Assembly (NCBI GenBank): GCA_036986275.1
Contig: BTRG01000067.1
Location: forward strand, 1 to 11,364
DNA length: 11,364 nucleotides
Origin: BTRG01 sp036986275
GTDB taxonomy: Bacteria; Pseudomonadota; Gammaproteobacteria; Acidiferrobacterales; SZUA-150
Direction of reading: 5' to 3'
Shown here: piece after piece, positions 1 through 6,648 of the stretch
Position numbering within the stretch: position 1 is the first letter of the stretch
Layout: every line of letters starts with the position of its first letter
The notes under the pieces: generated by a model
Databases searched by the model: none
The model's input: the letters and a program-made list of their open reading frames with translations, nothing else
Told to the model about the DNA's origin: nothing
Made by a program: the position numbers and the translations under genes

Positions 1-48
1 TTAGTGCAGCAAAGTAGCTCGGCCGTATGGTCGATCAATCCGATTTAA
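1..48 (+). CDS. Possible C-terminal end of a truncated gene
   Basis: Frame 1 is open from the window edge to TAA at 46-48 and reads LVQQSSSAVWSINPI. It would be the last 15 residues of a plus-strand gene beginning outside the window, converging on the minus-strand gene that ends at 74. Fifteen open codons can easily arise by chance, no family can be recognised, and no intrinsic terminator is visible between 49 and 73. Treat it as a placeholder. Confidence 0.2.
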   Translation, partial: LVQQSSSAVWSINPI

Positions 49-73
49 CTGGGGGAGTGTTCACGACTTCGGG

Positions 74-805
74 CTAGGGGTTCATGGGCGAGAGCCGGGA
101 GCCATTGATATCACCCTTAAGTTTGATATTGGCGCCACCCTCGGTATCCATGAGTACGGCGTAATAGCCATTTTTAGATTTCCAGTAATTTTTTATCAAA
201 TAGCGATTCTCATCTTGTCGGTTCAGCTTCAGGGTCTCTTTGATGGCCTTGGCAAGCGTGCGCTGATCGGGCCAGTCACCGTTCTCCATGTAATATGTAT
301 CCATGATGATGCGCAGGCGTTCCAGCGAGGCATAGGACCGGGCTTGCGCGACATTGCGTAAGGCCTGTGTCGAAATTAACAAGTCATCCAGTTTGCCCTG
401 TACCTCCCGTGTGCGCTCAACATCGTCGGAATTTAACTCAAGAACTTGTCGATAGGCCTTTTCAGCATTGCGCAGATAGGCTTGCAAGGTACGGCCATCG
501 CGCGCACCGCTGCCCATTTTGAGGGTCCAGTATTTGGCCTCATACATAAGCAGACCATAATCCAGTTCATCGGCTGCCAGTGTTGCCCACTTGTGTGTTC
601 CGGGTTCGTTAAGGTCGGCCACATATTCAAATTCCTGTTGTGCCTCGGCAAATCGATGTTCACGCTTCAGGGCCTGCGCCTTCTCATAGGTGGCGCGTGC
701 TTCGCTGGCGGCTTCCTGGGCCATGGCATTGTCGTGTTCACTGGCGGCCTGTAGCAGGGGTGATGTCAGCAGCAAGCCAAGCAGGCACAGTCGAGCTAGT
801 TTCAT
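74..805 (-). CDS. Exported protein of unknown function, helical repeat plus pilin-like C-terminal region
   Basis: I do not recognise this 243-residue protein. It starts with a clear Sec signal peptide: MKLAR, a leucine-rich core at about 6-17, and likely cleavage after LLQA (residue 20). There is no lipobox cysteine, so it is probably a soluble periplasmic protein. Residues about 28-145 are rich in Ala, Glu, Lys and Arg, with helix-pair spacing (YEKAQALKREHRFAEAQQEF; AEKAYRQVLELN) that looks like TPR-type repeats. Residues about 150-243 change character: an Arg/Ala helix leads into MDTYYMENGDWP (168-179), then strand-like segments NGYYAVLMDTEGG and IKLKGD. This resembles the globular half of type IV pilins and pseudopilins (compare the common 'YY..NG.YP' pattern), but without the hydrophobic pilin helix. 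The start is supported by AAGGA at 813-817, seven bases upstream. Its ATG overlaps the queG stop (ATGA), so it is probably translated with queG. The TPR-like and pilin-like readings are inferences from pattern only. Confidence 0.8.
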   Translation of the reverse strand: MKLARLCLLGLLLTSPLLQAASEHDNAMAQEAASEARATYEKAQALKREHRFAEAQQEFEYVADLNEPGTHKWATLAADELDYGLLMYEAKYWTLKMGSGARDGRTLQAYLRNAEKAYRQVLELNSDDVERTREVQGKLDDLLISTQALRNVAQARSYASLERLRIIMDTYYMENGDWPDQRTLAKAIKETLKLNRQDENRYLIKNYWKSKNGYYAVLMDTEGGANIKLKGDINGSRLSPMNP

Positions 806-1884
806 GATTTTTTCCTTTGTTCATCCAGGGCCCAGTGTGCATGCTCGCGCACCAGTGCCGATGGGTGCCGGGCACGGCGTTGTAATGTATTGACGGTTAC
901 CGCATTGCCAGGTGCATTGCCCAGGGCCACGGCGATATTTCTCAGCCAGCGTTCATGGCCTATGCGGCGTATGGCACTGCCTTCCGTCTTTTTCAGGAAG
1001 GTGTTTTCGTCCCAGGCAAACAAATCACACAAGCTCCTGGGGTCCAGTTGTTGTCGCGGCCGGAAGTCTGGCTCATGCGACTTTACCGCAAAGCGGTTCC
1101 ATGGGCAGACCAGTTGGCAATCATCGCAACCATAGATGCGATTACCCATCATGGGCCTTAAGGTCTCCTGGATGCTGCCAAAGTGCTCTATGGTCAGGTA
1201 AGAGATACAGCGACGCGCGTCCAGTTCATAGGGCGCAACAATGGCCTGGGTGGGACAAATATCCATGCAAGCCGAGCAGCTCCCGCAATGATTGCTTTCG
1301 GGTGCATCTATCGGAAGCGGCAGGTCGGTATAGATCTCACCGAGGAAGAACCATGAGCCGGCGCGCTGACTGATCAGATTGGTGTGCTTGCCCATCCAGC
1401 CCAGGCCGGCTTTTTCCGCCAGCGGCTTTTCCAGTACCGGGGCGCTGTCACAGAATACCCGGTATTGACCCTGACCGATCTCTGCCTGTATGAGCGCGAC
1501 CAGTTTCTGTAAACGTTTGCGTATCAGTTTGTGGTAATCCCGCCCCCGGGCATATTGGGAGATATAGGCCGTCGCGCCGTCGGCCAGCCTGGCTTCGGTA
1601 TCAGGGCAGGCTGGATAATGCAGCCGTACACTGATGACACGTAAGGTGTGTTCGAGTAGCTGATCCGGCCGGCTGCGCTTGAGTCCATGCCTGGCCATGT
1701 ACGCCATGTCGCCGTGACAGTCCCGTGCCAACCAATCCTGTAGGTGCTGTTCGGCTTGGGTCAAATCGGTGTCGGTGATGCCGACGTGCTGGAAGCCCAA
1801 AGAGCCCCCCCAATCCTTGATCTGTTGGCCAAGTGCTTTCATCGTGACTGCGGGTCCCTCCGCCTTTGTGACGTGCGCGTGCAT
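802..1884 (-). CDS. queG: Epoxyqueuosine reductase QueG
   Basis: QueG reduces epoxyqueuosine to queuosine at the wobble position of tRNAs with GUN anticodons, using cobalamin and two [4Fe-4S] clusters in the cytoplasm. The 360-residue frame matches the family throughout. DSAPVLEKPLAEKAG begins with Asp146, the likely catalytic acid. The ferredoxin-type cluster ligands are C200-x2-C203-x2-C206-x3-C210 and C253-x2-C256-x3-C260, and Cys226 lies in DARRCISYLTIEH. EGSAIRRIGHERWLRNIAVALGN is in the C-terminal helical part. It is slightly shorter at the C-terminus than E. coli QueG. The start is uncertain: ATG at 1884 has no Shine-Dalgarno, and residues 1-14 have no counterpart in the family. ATG at 1842 (MKALGQQIKDWG) fits the usual N-terminus better, although the nearest purine run (GGAGG) is about 14 bases away. 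It is divergent from nnr, and its stop overlaps the start of the next gene. Confidence 0.96.
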   Translation of the reverse strand: MHAHVTKAEGPAVTMKALGQQIKDWGGSLGFQHVGITDTDLTQAEQHLQDWLARDCHGDMAYMARHGLKRSRPDQLLEHTLRVISVRLHYPACPDTEARLADGATAYISQYARGRDYHKLIRKRLQKLVALIQAEIGQGQYRVFCDSAPVLEKPLAEKAGLGWMGKHTNLISQRAGSWFFLGEIYTDLPLPIDAPESNHCGSCSACMDICPTQAIVAPYELDARRCISYLTIEHFGSIQETLRPMMGNRIYGCDDCQLVCPWNRFAVKSHEPDFRPRQQLDPRSLCDLFAWDENTFLKKTEGSAIRRIGHERWLRNIAVALGNAPGNAVTVNTLQRRARHPSALVREHAHWALDEQRKKS

Positions 1885-1902
1885 AACGTTATGATATACG
1901 AA
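1866..1902 (+). promoter_or_regulatory. Candidate sigma70 promoter for nnr, predicting an almost leaderless mRNA
   Basis: TTGTGA (1866-1871, four of six matches to the -35 consensus) and TATGAT (1890-1895, five of six to the -10) are 18 bases apart. The expected transcription start, about seven bases past the -10, falls at 1901-1902, which is the A of the nnr ATG or the base before it. No Shine-Dalgarno precedes nnr, which is consistent with a leaderless or near-leaderless message. The elements lie inside the 5' end of queG if queG starts at 1884, and upstream of it if it starts at 1842. This is a motif call only. Confidence 0.4.
1882..1893. repeat. 12-base perfect palindrome between queG and nnr
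   Basis: CATAACGTTATG reads the same on both strands. It spans the upstream queG ATG (1882-1884 on the minus strand) and overlaps the candidate nnr -10 box at 1890-1895. It could be an operator acting on both divergent genes. A 12-base palindrome is expected two or three times by chance in a window this long, so the position is the only reason to list it. Confidence 0.3.
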
Positions 1903-3419
1903 TGTCGTTACTCAATCTGACACTGCCGCGCGCTTTGTATACGGCTGCCCAGACCCGGGAGCTGGATAGGCTGGCCATGGAGGAGCATGACCTGGGTGGG
2001 GGTAGATTAATGGAACGGGCCGGTCAGGCGGCCTTTCAGTTGTTGCGCGGTCTGTATCCGCGCGCGCAACGCATCGCCGTGGTCTGTGGACCGGGGAATA
2101 ACGGTGGCGATGGCTTTGTGGTGGCGCGCTTGTGCCAGCAAGCCGGGCTGCAAGCGCAGGTGTTGCGATTGGCTCAGTCTGAACGGTTGCGGGGAGATGC
2201 CTTGCGCGCATACCAGGGCCTGCAGGCCACGTCTTGTCCCATTGCTGATTTTGATGCGGGCTTGTTGGCGGAAGCCGAGGTGATTGTCGACGCCTTGTTC
2301 GGTACCGGTCTCGATCGCACGGTGACCGGACAGGCGGCGCTGGCCATCACGGCCATGAATACTGCACGGGCGCCTGTGCTGGCTCTGGATATCCCCTCGG
2401 GCCTGCAGGCCGATACGGGCAAGGTGATGGGTGTGGCGGTATACGCGCGGGCCACGATCAGCTTCATCGGTTTGAACCCGGGCCTGCTGACCGGAGAGGG
2501 CCCCGAATTGTCCGGCGATGTGGTGTATCACGATTTGGGCGTGCCTGCCGCCGTGTTTGATGCTGTCATGGCTACGGGCCAACGGCTGGATGCTGAGACA
2601 TGCAAAGCCCTGATGCCCGTACGTCCGCGCCATGCCCACAAGGGGCTATGCGGCCGCGTCGCGGTACTGGGTGGCGATGAGGGTATGGCTGGTGCCGTGG
2701 TGCTGGCGGCGCTGGCGGCCTATCGTTGCGGGGCCGGCCTGGTGAATGTCGCCACCCATCCTGCCCATGCCAGACAGTTGGATGTCACCCTGCCTGAGGC
2801 CATGACCCTGGCGGTTTCTACTGGCGCCGAGCTACGCTATCAGTTGCGGGCTTGTGATGTGTTATTGCTGGGTCCGGGTCTGGGGCGGGGCGATTGGGCC
2901 AGGGGCGTGATTGCCGAGGCGCTGACTATGCCCGGGCCCAAGGTCATTGATGCCGATGGCCTGTATTGGCTGGCCCAGGCAGCGGATGCGAGGACGGGCA
3001 GGGATCCAGAGTGTGTGCTGACCCCGCACCCAGGCGAGGCGGCGACGTTGCTGGGCACATGCATCGCCGACGTGCAGGCGGACAGGCCCAGGGCGGCTCA
3101 AGCCATCGCTCGACAATATGGGGTTGTTTGCGTACTCAAGGGTGCCGGTACTGTGATTACTTACCCCGATGAGGCGATTGTGGCGCTCTGTGATGTGGGT
3201 AACCCGGGTCTGGCCACAGGCGGTAGCGGCGACGTCCTGGCCGGTGCCATTGCCTCTCTGATGGCCCAGGGCTTGTCAGGATGGGAGGCCGCCAGACTGG
3301 TAGTATGGTTACACGGGACGGCTGCAGACCGTCTCATTCAGAATCTGAGTGAACCGGGCCTGATGGCCAGTGATTTACCATTGGAGATGGCCGTGGTGCT
3401 TGGGGGTTTATCGGCGTGA
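1902..3419 (+). CDS. nnr: Bifunctional NAD(P)H-hydrate repair enzyme (epimerase + ADP/ATP-dependent dehydratase)
   Basis: This enzyme repairs NADH and NADPH damaged by hydration: the N-terminal half interconverts the R and S hydrates and the C-terminal half dehydrates the S form using ADP or ATP. The 505 residues show both halves. The YjeF_N epimerase domain covers about 1-220, with GPGNNGGDG (63-71) and DIPSG (163-167). The ribokinase-like dehydratase domain covers about 235-500, with LLLGPGLG (321-328), VIDADGL (348-354), LTPHPGEA (373-380) and NPGLATGGSGDVLAG (434-448), the last containing catalytic Asp444. ATG 1902 is chosen because ALYTAAQTRELDRLA matches the N-terminal helix of the family and the next in-frame ATG is too late; no Shine-Dalgarno is seen. 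It is the first gene of a three-gene operon, and its stop overlaps the tsaE start (GTGA). Confidence 0.96.
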   Translation: MSLLNLTLPRALYTAAQTRELDRLAMEEHDLGGGRLMERAGQAAFQLLRGLYPRAQRIAVVCGPGNNGGDGFVVARLCQQAGLQAQVLRLAQSERLRGDALRAYQGLQATSCPIADFDAGLLAEAEVIVDALFGTGLDRTVTGQAALAITAMNTARAPVLALDIPSGLQADTGKVMGVAVYARATISFIGLNPGLLTGEGPELSGDVVYHDLGVPAAVFDAVMATGQRLDAETCKALMPVRPRHAHKGLCGRVAVLGGDEGMAGAVVLAALAAYRCGAGLVNVATHPAHARQLDVTLPEAMTLAVSTGAELRYQLRACDVLLLGPGLGRGDWARGVIAEALTMPGPKVIDADGLYWLAQAADARTGRDPECVLTPHPGEAATLLGTCIADVQADRPRAAQAIARQYGVVCVLKGAGTVITYPDEAIVALCDVGNPGLATGGSGDVLAGAIASLMAQGLSGWEAARLVVWLHGTAADRLIQNLSEPGLMASDLPLEMAVVLGGLSA

Positions 3420-3874
3420 CGTCACGCAGTTGGGAGCTGGCCACCGAGGCGGAGATGGTGGCCCTGGGCAGGCAGATGGCCCAGGTGTTGGCCGATGTGC
3501 GTTTGATTGGCTTCAGCGGTGATCTGGGGGCCGGCAAGACCACATTGGTGCGCGGTCTGTTGCAGGCGCTGGGGCATGAGGGGGCTGTGACCAGCCCCAC
3601 GTTTACCCTAGTGCAACCTTACACCCTGGGTTCGAGGTCTATTTTCCATTTTGATCTCTACCGCTTGCAAGACCCGCAAGAACTGGAGGATATAGGCTGG
3701 CGCGAATACTTCCAGCCCGGGCAGTTGTGTCTGCTGGAGTGGCCGGAGAAGGCCCAAGGCCTTTTGCCTGTGGCGGATATAGACGTTATGATTCAAAAAC
3801 TTAATACGGGACGTCGCGTGGTTTTGAATTCCCAGACGCCGGCGGGAGACGCCGTGATCGCAGCGCTATCATGA
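3416..3874 (+). CDS. tsaE: tRNA t6A synthesis ATPase TsaE
   Basis: TsaE is the small P-loop ATPase that works with TsaB and TsaD to make N6-threonylcarbamoyladenosine at position 37 of ANN-decoding tRNAs. The 152-residue length is typical. The Walker A loop is GDLGAGKTT (35-43). It is followed by the family motifs SPTF (60-63), HFDLYRL (78-84) and the Walker B-like LCLLEWPEK (104-112). The start is GTG, placed by the GTGA overlap with the end of nnr and by a GGGGG run about nine bases upstream. Its own stop overlaps the amidase start (ATGA), so expression is probably coupled on both sides. TsaB and TsaD are not in the window. Confidence 0.96.
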   Translation: MTSRSWELATEAEMVALGRQMAQVLADVRLIGFSGDLGAGKTTLVRGLLQALGHEGAVTSPTFTLVQPYTLGSRSIFHFDLYRLQDPQELEDIGWREYFQPGQLCLLEWPEKAQGLLPVADIDVMIQKLNTGRRVVLNSQTPAGDAVIAALS

Positions 3875-5208
3875 TGTCATCCCGCTTGTTGCTACTGCTT
3901 TGTATCGCCCTCTTCCTGAGAACGGGGTGGGCGGCACCCATCACTGTAGAAAACCTGCGTCTCTGGCAGGCCCCGGATCATTCCCGGCTGGTGTTCGATG
4001 TCAGCGGTCCGCTGGAATATCGCTTGTTCTCCCTTGCCGGACCCGATCGCATTGTCATCGATATGGACGATGCCCGTCTCAGCGGACGTTTCCCCGCCCT
4101 GAGTCCTGATGACCGCTATCTAAGCGCTGTCAGGACAGCGGCACGTAACCAGGGCCTGCGCGTGGTGCTGGATCTGAAGCGGTCGGTTAAACCGCGCACC
4201 TTCGTACTCAAGCCCGGTGGAAATTATGGTCACAGACTGGTCATCGATCTTTATGATGAAGGCAAGACCCAGGCGGTTGTTATCCCTCAGGCGCCGCCCC
4301 GCCGTCGCAGCTATTACCTGATCGCCATTGATGCCGGCCATGGTGGTGAGGACCCGGGCGCCATAGGCAAGCGCTATCGCACACGTGAGAAGCACGTGGT
4401 GCTGGCCATCGCCAAGGAACTGGCCAGACTGGTGCGACGCGCGCCGGGTATGAAACCGTTGATGATACGCAAGGGTGATTATTATGTGGGTCTGGGCGAG
4501 CGCCCGCGCATTGCCCGCGCCCAGCGTGCCGATATTTTTGTGTCGATACATGCCGATGCCGTACCCCATCGACGTGCTCGCGGTTCTTCCGTCTATGCGC
4601 TGACCGAGCGCGGCGCCAGTGATCGTATTTCAAAATACCTGGCCAGCAGTGAGAATGCCGCGGACTTATCCGGCGGTGTTCTTGATGACCATAGCGGTCA
4701 GGACAAACTCCTGAAAACTGTGTTGCTGGATTTACAACAGACCAAGATCATCGATTACAGTCTGGATCTGGGACATGACGTATTGCGAGAGTTGAAGCGC
4801 GTGGGCCCGGTGCATAAGGCGTCGGTAGGGCAGGCGGGTTTTGCCGTTTTAAAATCGCCGTCCATTCCTTCTATTCTTGTTGAGACGGCGTTTATTTCCA
4901 ATGCAAAGGAAGAACGCAAACTGCGTAGCAAGGCCTTTCAGCGCAAAATCGCACGTGGCATTTTAAATGGTATCAAGCGTTTTCTGGCAAAGAAGGATTT
5001 TCAGCCGCAGGGGGTTCCGACAACGCAGGCACGGCGGCCTCAGAAAAATGCGAAACCGCCGCAAGACAAACGTCAGTATGTAGTGCGCAAAGGGGATACT
5101 TTATCTGCTATTGCACAACGCTATAACGTCCATGTGGATGCGCTGCGCTTTGCCAATAACCTGCATAGCAATACACTATATGTAGGTAAGAAATTATTAA
5201 TACCTTGA
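3871..5208 (+). CDS. N-acetylmuramoyl-L-alanine amidase, AmiB/AmiC type, with LysM
   Basis: This periplasmic zinc amidase cuts the bond between MurNAc and the stem peptide, mainly to split septal peptidoglycan during cell separation. The 445 residues show, in order: a signal peptide (hydrophobic 6-16, likely cleavage near WA-AP, 20-22); an AMIN septal-targeting domain (about 24-128); the Amidase_3 domain (about 148-372) with zinc ligands His157 (DAGHGGEDPGA), Glu173 (TREKHVV) and His227 (SIHADA), and catalytic Glu338 (LVETAFISN); a Pro/Lys/Gln-rich linker (375-400); and a C-terminal LysM domain (403-445, YVVRKGDTLSAIAQRYNV). The segment about 250-300 (SDRISKYLASSENAADL onward) corresponds to the autoinhibitory helix of E. 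coli AmiB/AmiC, so activation by an EnvC- or NlpD-type partner is expected. The gene follows tsaE as amiB does in E. coli. AmiB and AmiC cannot be told apart from this sequence, so no symbol is given. Confidence 0.93.
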   Translation: MMSSRLLLLLCIALFLRTGWAAPITVENLRLWQAPDHSRLVFDVSGPLEYRLFSLAGPDRIVIDMDDARLSGRFPALSPDDRYLSAVRTAARNQGLRVVLDLKRSVKPRTFVLKPGGNYGHRLVIDLYDEGKTQAVVIPQAPPRRRSYYLIAIDAGHGGEDPGAIGKRYRTREKHVVLAIAKELARLVRRAPGMKPLMIRKGDYYVGLGERPRIARAQRADIFVSIHADAVPHRRARGSSVYALTERGASDRISKYLASSENAADLSGGVLDDHSGQDKLLKTVLLDLQQTKIIDYSLDLGHDVLRELKRVGPVHKASVGQAGFAVLKSPSIPSILVETAFISNAKEERKLRSKAFQRKIARGILNGIKRFLAKKDFQPQGVPTTQARRPQKNAKPPQDKRQYVVRKGDTLSAIAQRYNVHVDALRFANNLHSNTLYVGKKLLIP

Positions 5209-5262
5209 GCAATATTTCCTGAATAGATTTTTCTAAAAAGAACAACAGTTAACAGGAGTTTT

Positions 5263-6630
5263 ATGACAAGCCGGCGTACATCAATTCATGGCGAGTGGTC
5301 GTCACGCATGGCCTTTATTCTGGCGGCCACGGGTTCAGCAGTAGGTCTGGGAAATATCTGGAAGTTTCCCTACATTACCGGTGAGAATGGTGGCGGTGCC
5401 TTTGTGCTGGTATATTTGTTATGTGTGATTGTCATAGGTATCCCCATCATGATGGCGGAAGTCATGCTGGGTCGCCGTGGTCGCCAGAGCCCTATCAATA
5501 CCATGCGTGCGCTGGCGCAGGAAGAGGGCAAATCTGGACATTGGCAGTATCTGGGTTGGGCTGGTGTGCTGGCAGGTTTCTTGATTCTTTCCTATTACAG
5601 TGTTATCGCCGGATGGGCCCTGGCCTATGTCGCCCGTTCCGCCAGTGGCGCCTTTGTCGGAGCGGATGCGGTAGCCGTTGGAAATATTTTTACTGACCTT
5701 ACTTCGGATCCGGAGAAACTCCTGGCCTGGCATACACTGTTCATGGTGATGACTATGGTGGTTGTCGCAAGAGGTGTGCGTGGTGGTCTGGAAAAAGCCG
5801 TACGCATTCTGATGCCGGCATTATTGATATTGTTACTGGTATTGCTGGGTTACGCCATGAGTAATGGCGCCTTTGCCCAAGGTTTGCAGTTCTTGTTTTC
5901 GCCTGATTTTAGTCGTATTACTCCCGGGAGTATCCTGACGGCCATGGGCCATGCCTTTTTTACACTTAGCCTGGGTATGGGTGCGATTATGATCTATGGC
6001 TCCTATCTTCCAGCGCATACATCCATAGCCAAGGCGTCCTTCGCCATTGCCGGAGCCGATACCCTGGTTGCCTTGATGGCCGGCATGATCATTTTCCCTA
6101 TTGTCTTTGCCAACGGCCTGGAACCGGCTGCGGGGCCGGGCCTGATTTTTCAAACATTGCCTATCGCCTTTGGTCAAATGTGGGGGGGTACATTCTTCGG
6201 TACGCTGTTTTTTATTTTGTTGGTGTTTGCTGCCTGGACATCAGCGATATCGCTGATTGAACCAGCTGTCGCCTGGCTGGTTGAAAACCATGGAATGAAT
6301 CGAGTGTATGCCGCGGTGTGGGCAGGGGCTGTGACTTGGCTGATGGGACTGGGAACCTTGCTATCATTTAGCATATGGTCCGATGCGAGAGTCTTTGGAA
6401 AGACCTTCTTTGATTTGCTGGACTATTTGACCGCCAACATCATGTTGCCATTGGGCGGGCTATTCATTGCCTTGTTTGCGGCATGGGTTATGTCGCGCGA
6501 GGCATCGCGTGACGAATTAAAGCTGGATGATGGATCGGGATACCGGGCCTGGCGCTTATTGGTGCGATATGTGTCACCGGTAGCCGTGGTCATTGTTTTT
6601 CTAAATGTGATCGGTGTGATTACGTTCTAG
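5263..6630 (+). CDS. Sodium-dependent (NSS/SNF family) transporter, probably for amino acids
   Basis: This inner-membrane symporter has the LeuT fold and 455 residues. TM1 carries the family signature GSAVGLGNIWKFPY (25-38), the unwound helix that binds sodium and substrate, followed by ENGGGAFVLVYL. TM6 is about 226-248 (AFFTLSLGMGAIMIYGSY). TM8 is about 310-335 with Thr326-Ser327, the position of the second sodium site. By eye I count 11 membrane segments (about 15-35, 43-68, 98-124, 153-170, 180-200, 226-248, 258-285, 310-338, 347-368, 388-411, 432-453), like the bacterial 11-helix members such as MhsT rather than 12-helix LeuT. The substrate cannot be read from the sequence. AGGAG at 5254-5258 supports the start. 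It lies 54 bases after the amidase, so it could be read from that operon; no convincing promoter of its own is visible. Its end faces the end of glnD. Confidence 0.93.
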   Translation: MTSRRTSIHGEWSSRMAFILAATGSAVGLGNIWKFPYITGENGGGAFVLVYLLCVIVIGIPIMMAEVMLGRRGRQSPINTMRALAQEEGKSGHWQYLGWAGVLAGFLILSYYSVIAGWALAYVARSASGAFVGADAVAVGNIFTDLTSDPEKLLAWHTLFMVMTMVVVARGVRGGLEKAVRILMPALLILLLVLLGYAMSNGAFAQGLQFLFSPDFSRITPGSILTAMGHAFFTLSLGMGAIMIYGSYLPAHTSIAKASFAIAGADTLVALMAGMIIFPIVFANGLEPAAGPGLIFQTLPIAFGQMWGGTFFGTLFFILLVFAAWTSAISLIEPAVAWLVENHGMNRVYAAVWAGAVTWLMGLGTLLSFSIWSDARVFGKTFFDLLDYLTANIMLPLGGLFIALFAAWVMSREASRDELKLDDGSGYRAWRLLVRYVSPVAVVIVFLNVIGVITF

Positions 6631-6648
6631 GAACTGCAAACAAGCATT

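Noticed and set aside
1..72. Minus-strand reading ending in TAA at position 1 (…RPYGRATLLH)
   Set aside because: No start codon with a ribosome site is available between it and the end of the 74-805 gene, and the peptide would be about 20 residues with no support.
446..754. Plus-strand 102-codon frame opposite the first exported-protein gene, including a short hydrophobic stretch
   Set aside because: The minus-strand gene has a signal peptide, a Shine-Dalgarno and coupling to queG; the plus-strand frame has none of these.
2007..2639. Minus-strand open frame of 210 codons inside nnr
   Set aside because: It is antisense to the conserved YjeF_N domain, with low-complexity His/Gln/Arg-rich translation typical of a shadow frame.
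5205..5236. Promoter before the NSS transporter (TTGAGC with TAGATT or TTCTAA)
   Set aside because: The spacings are 13 or 20 bases, both poor, so no promoter was annotated.
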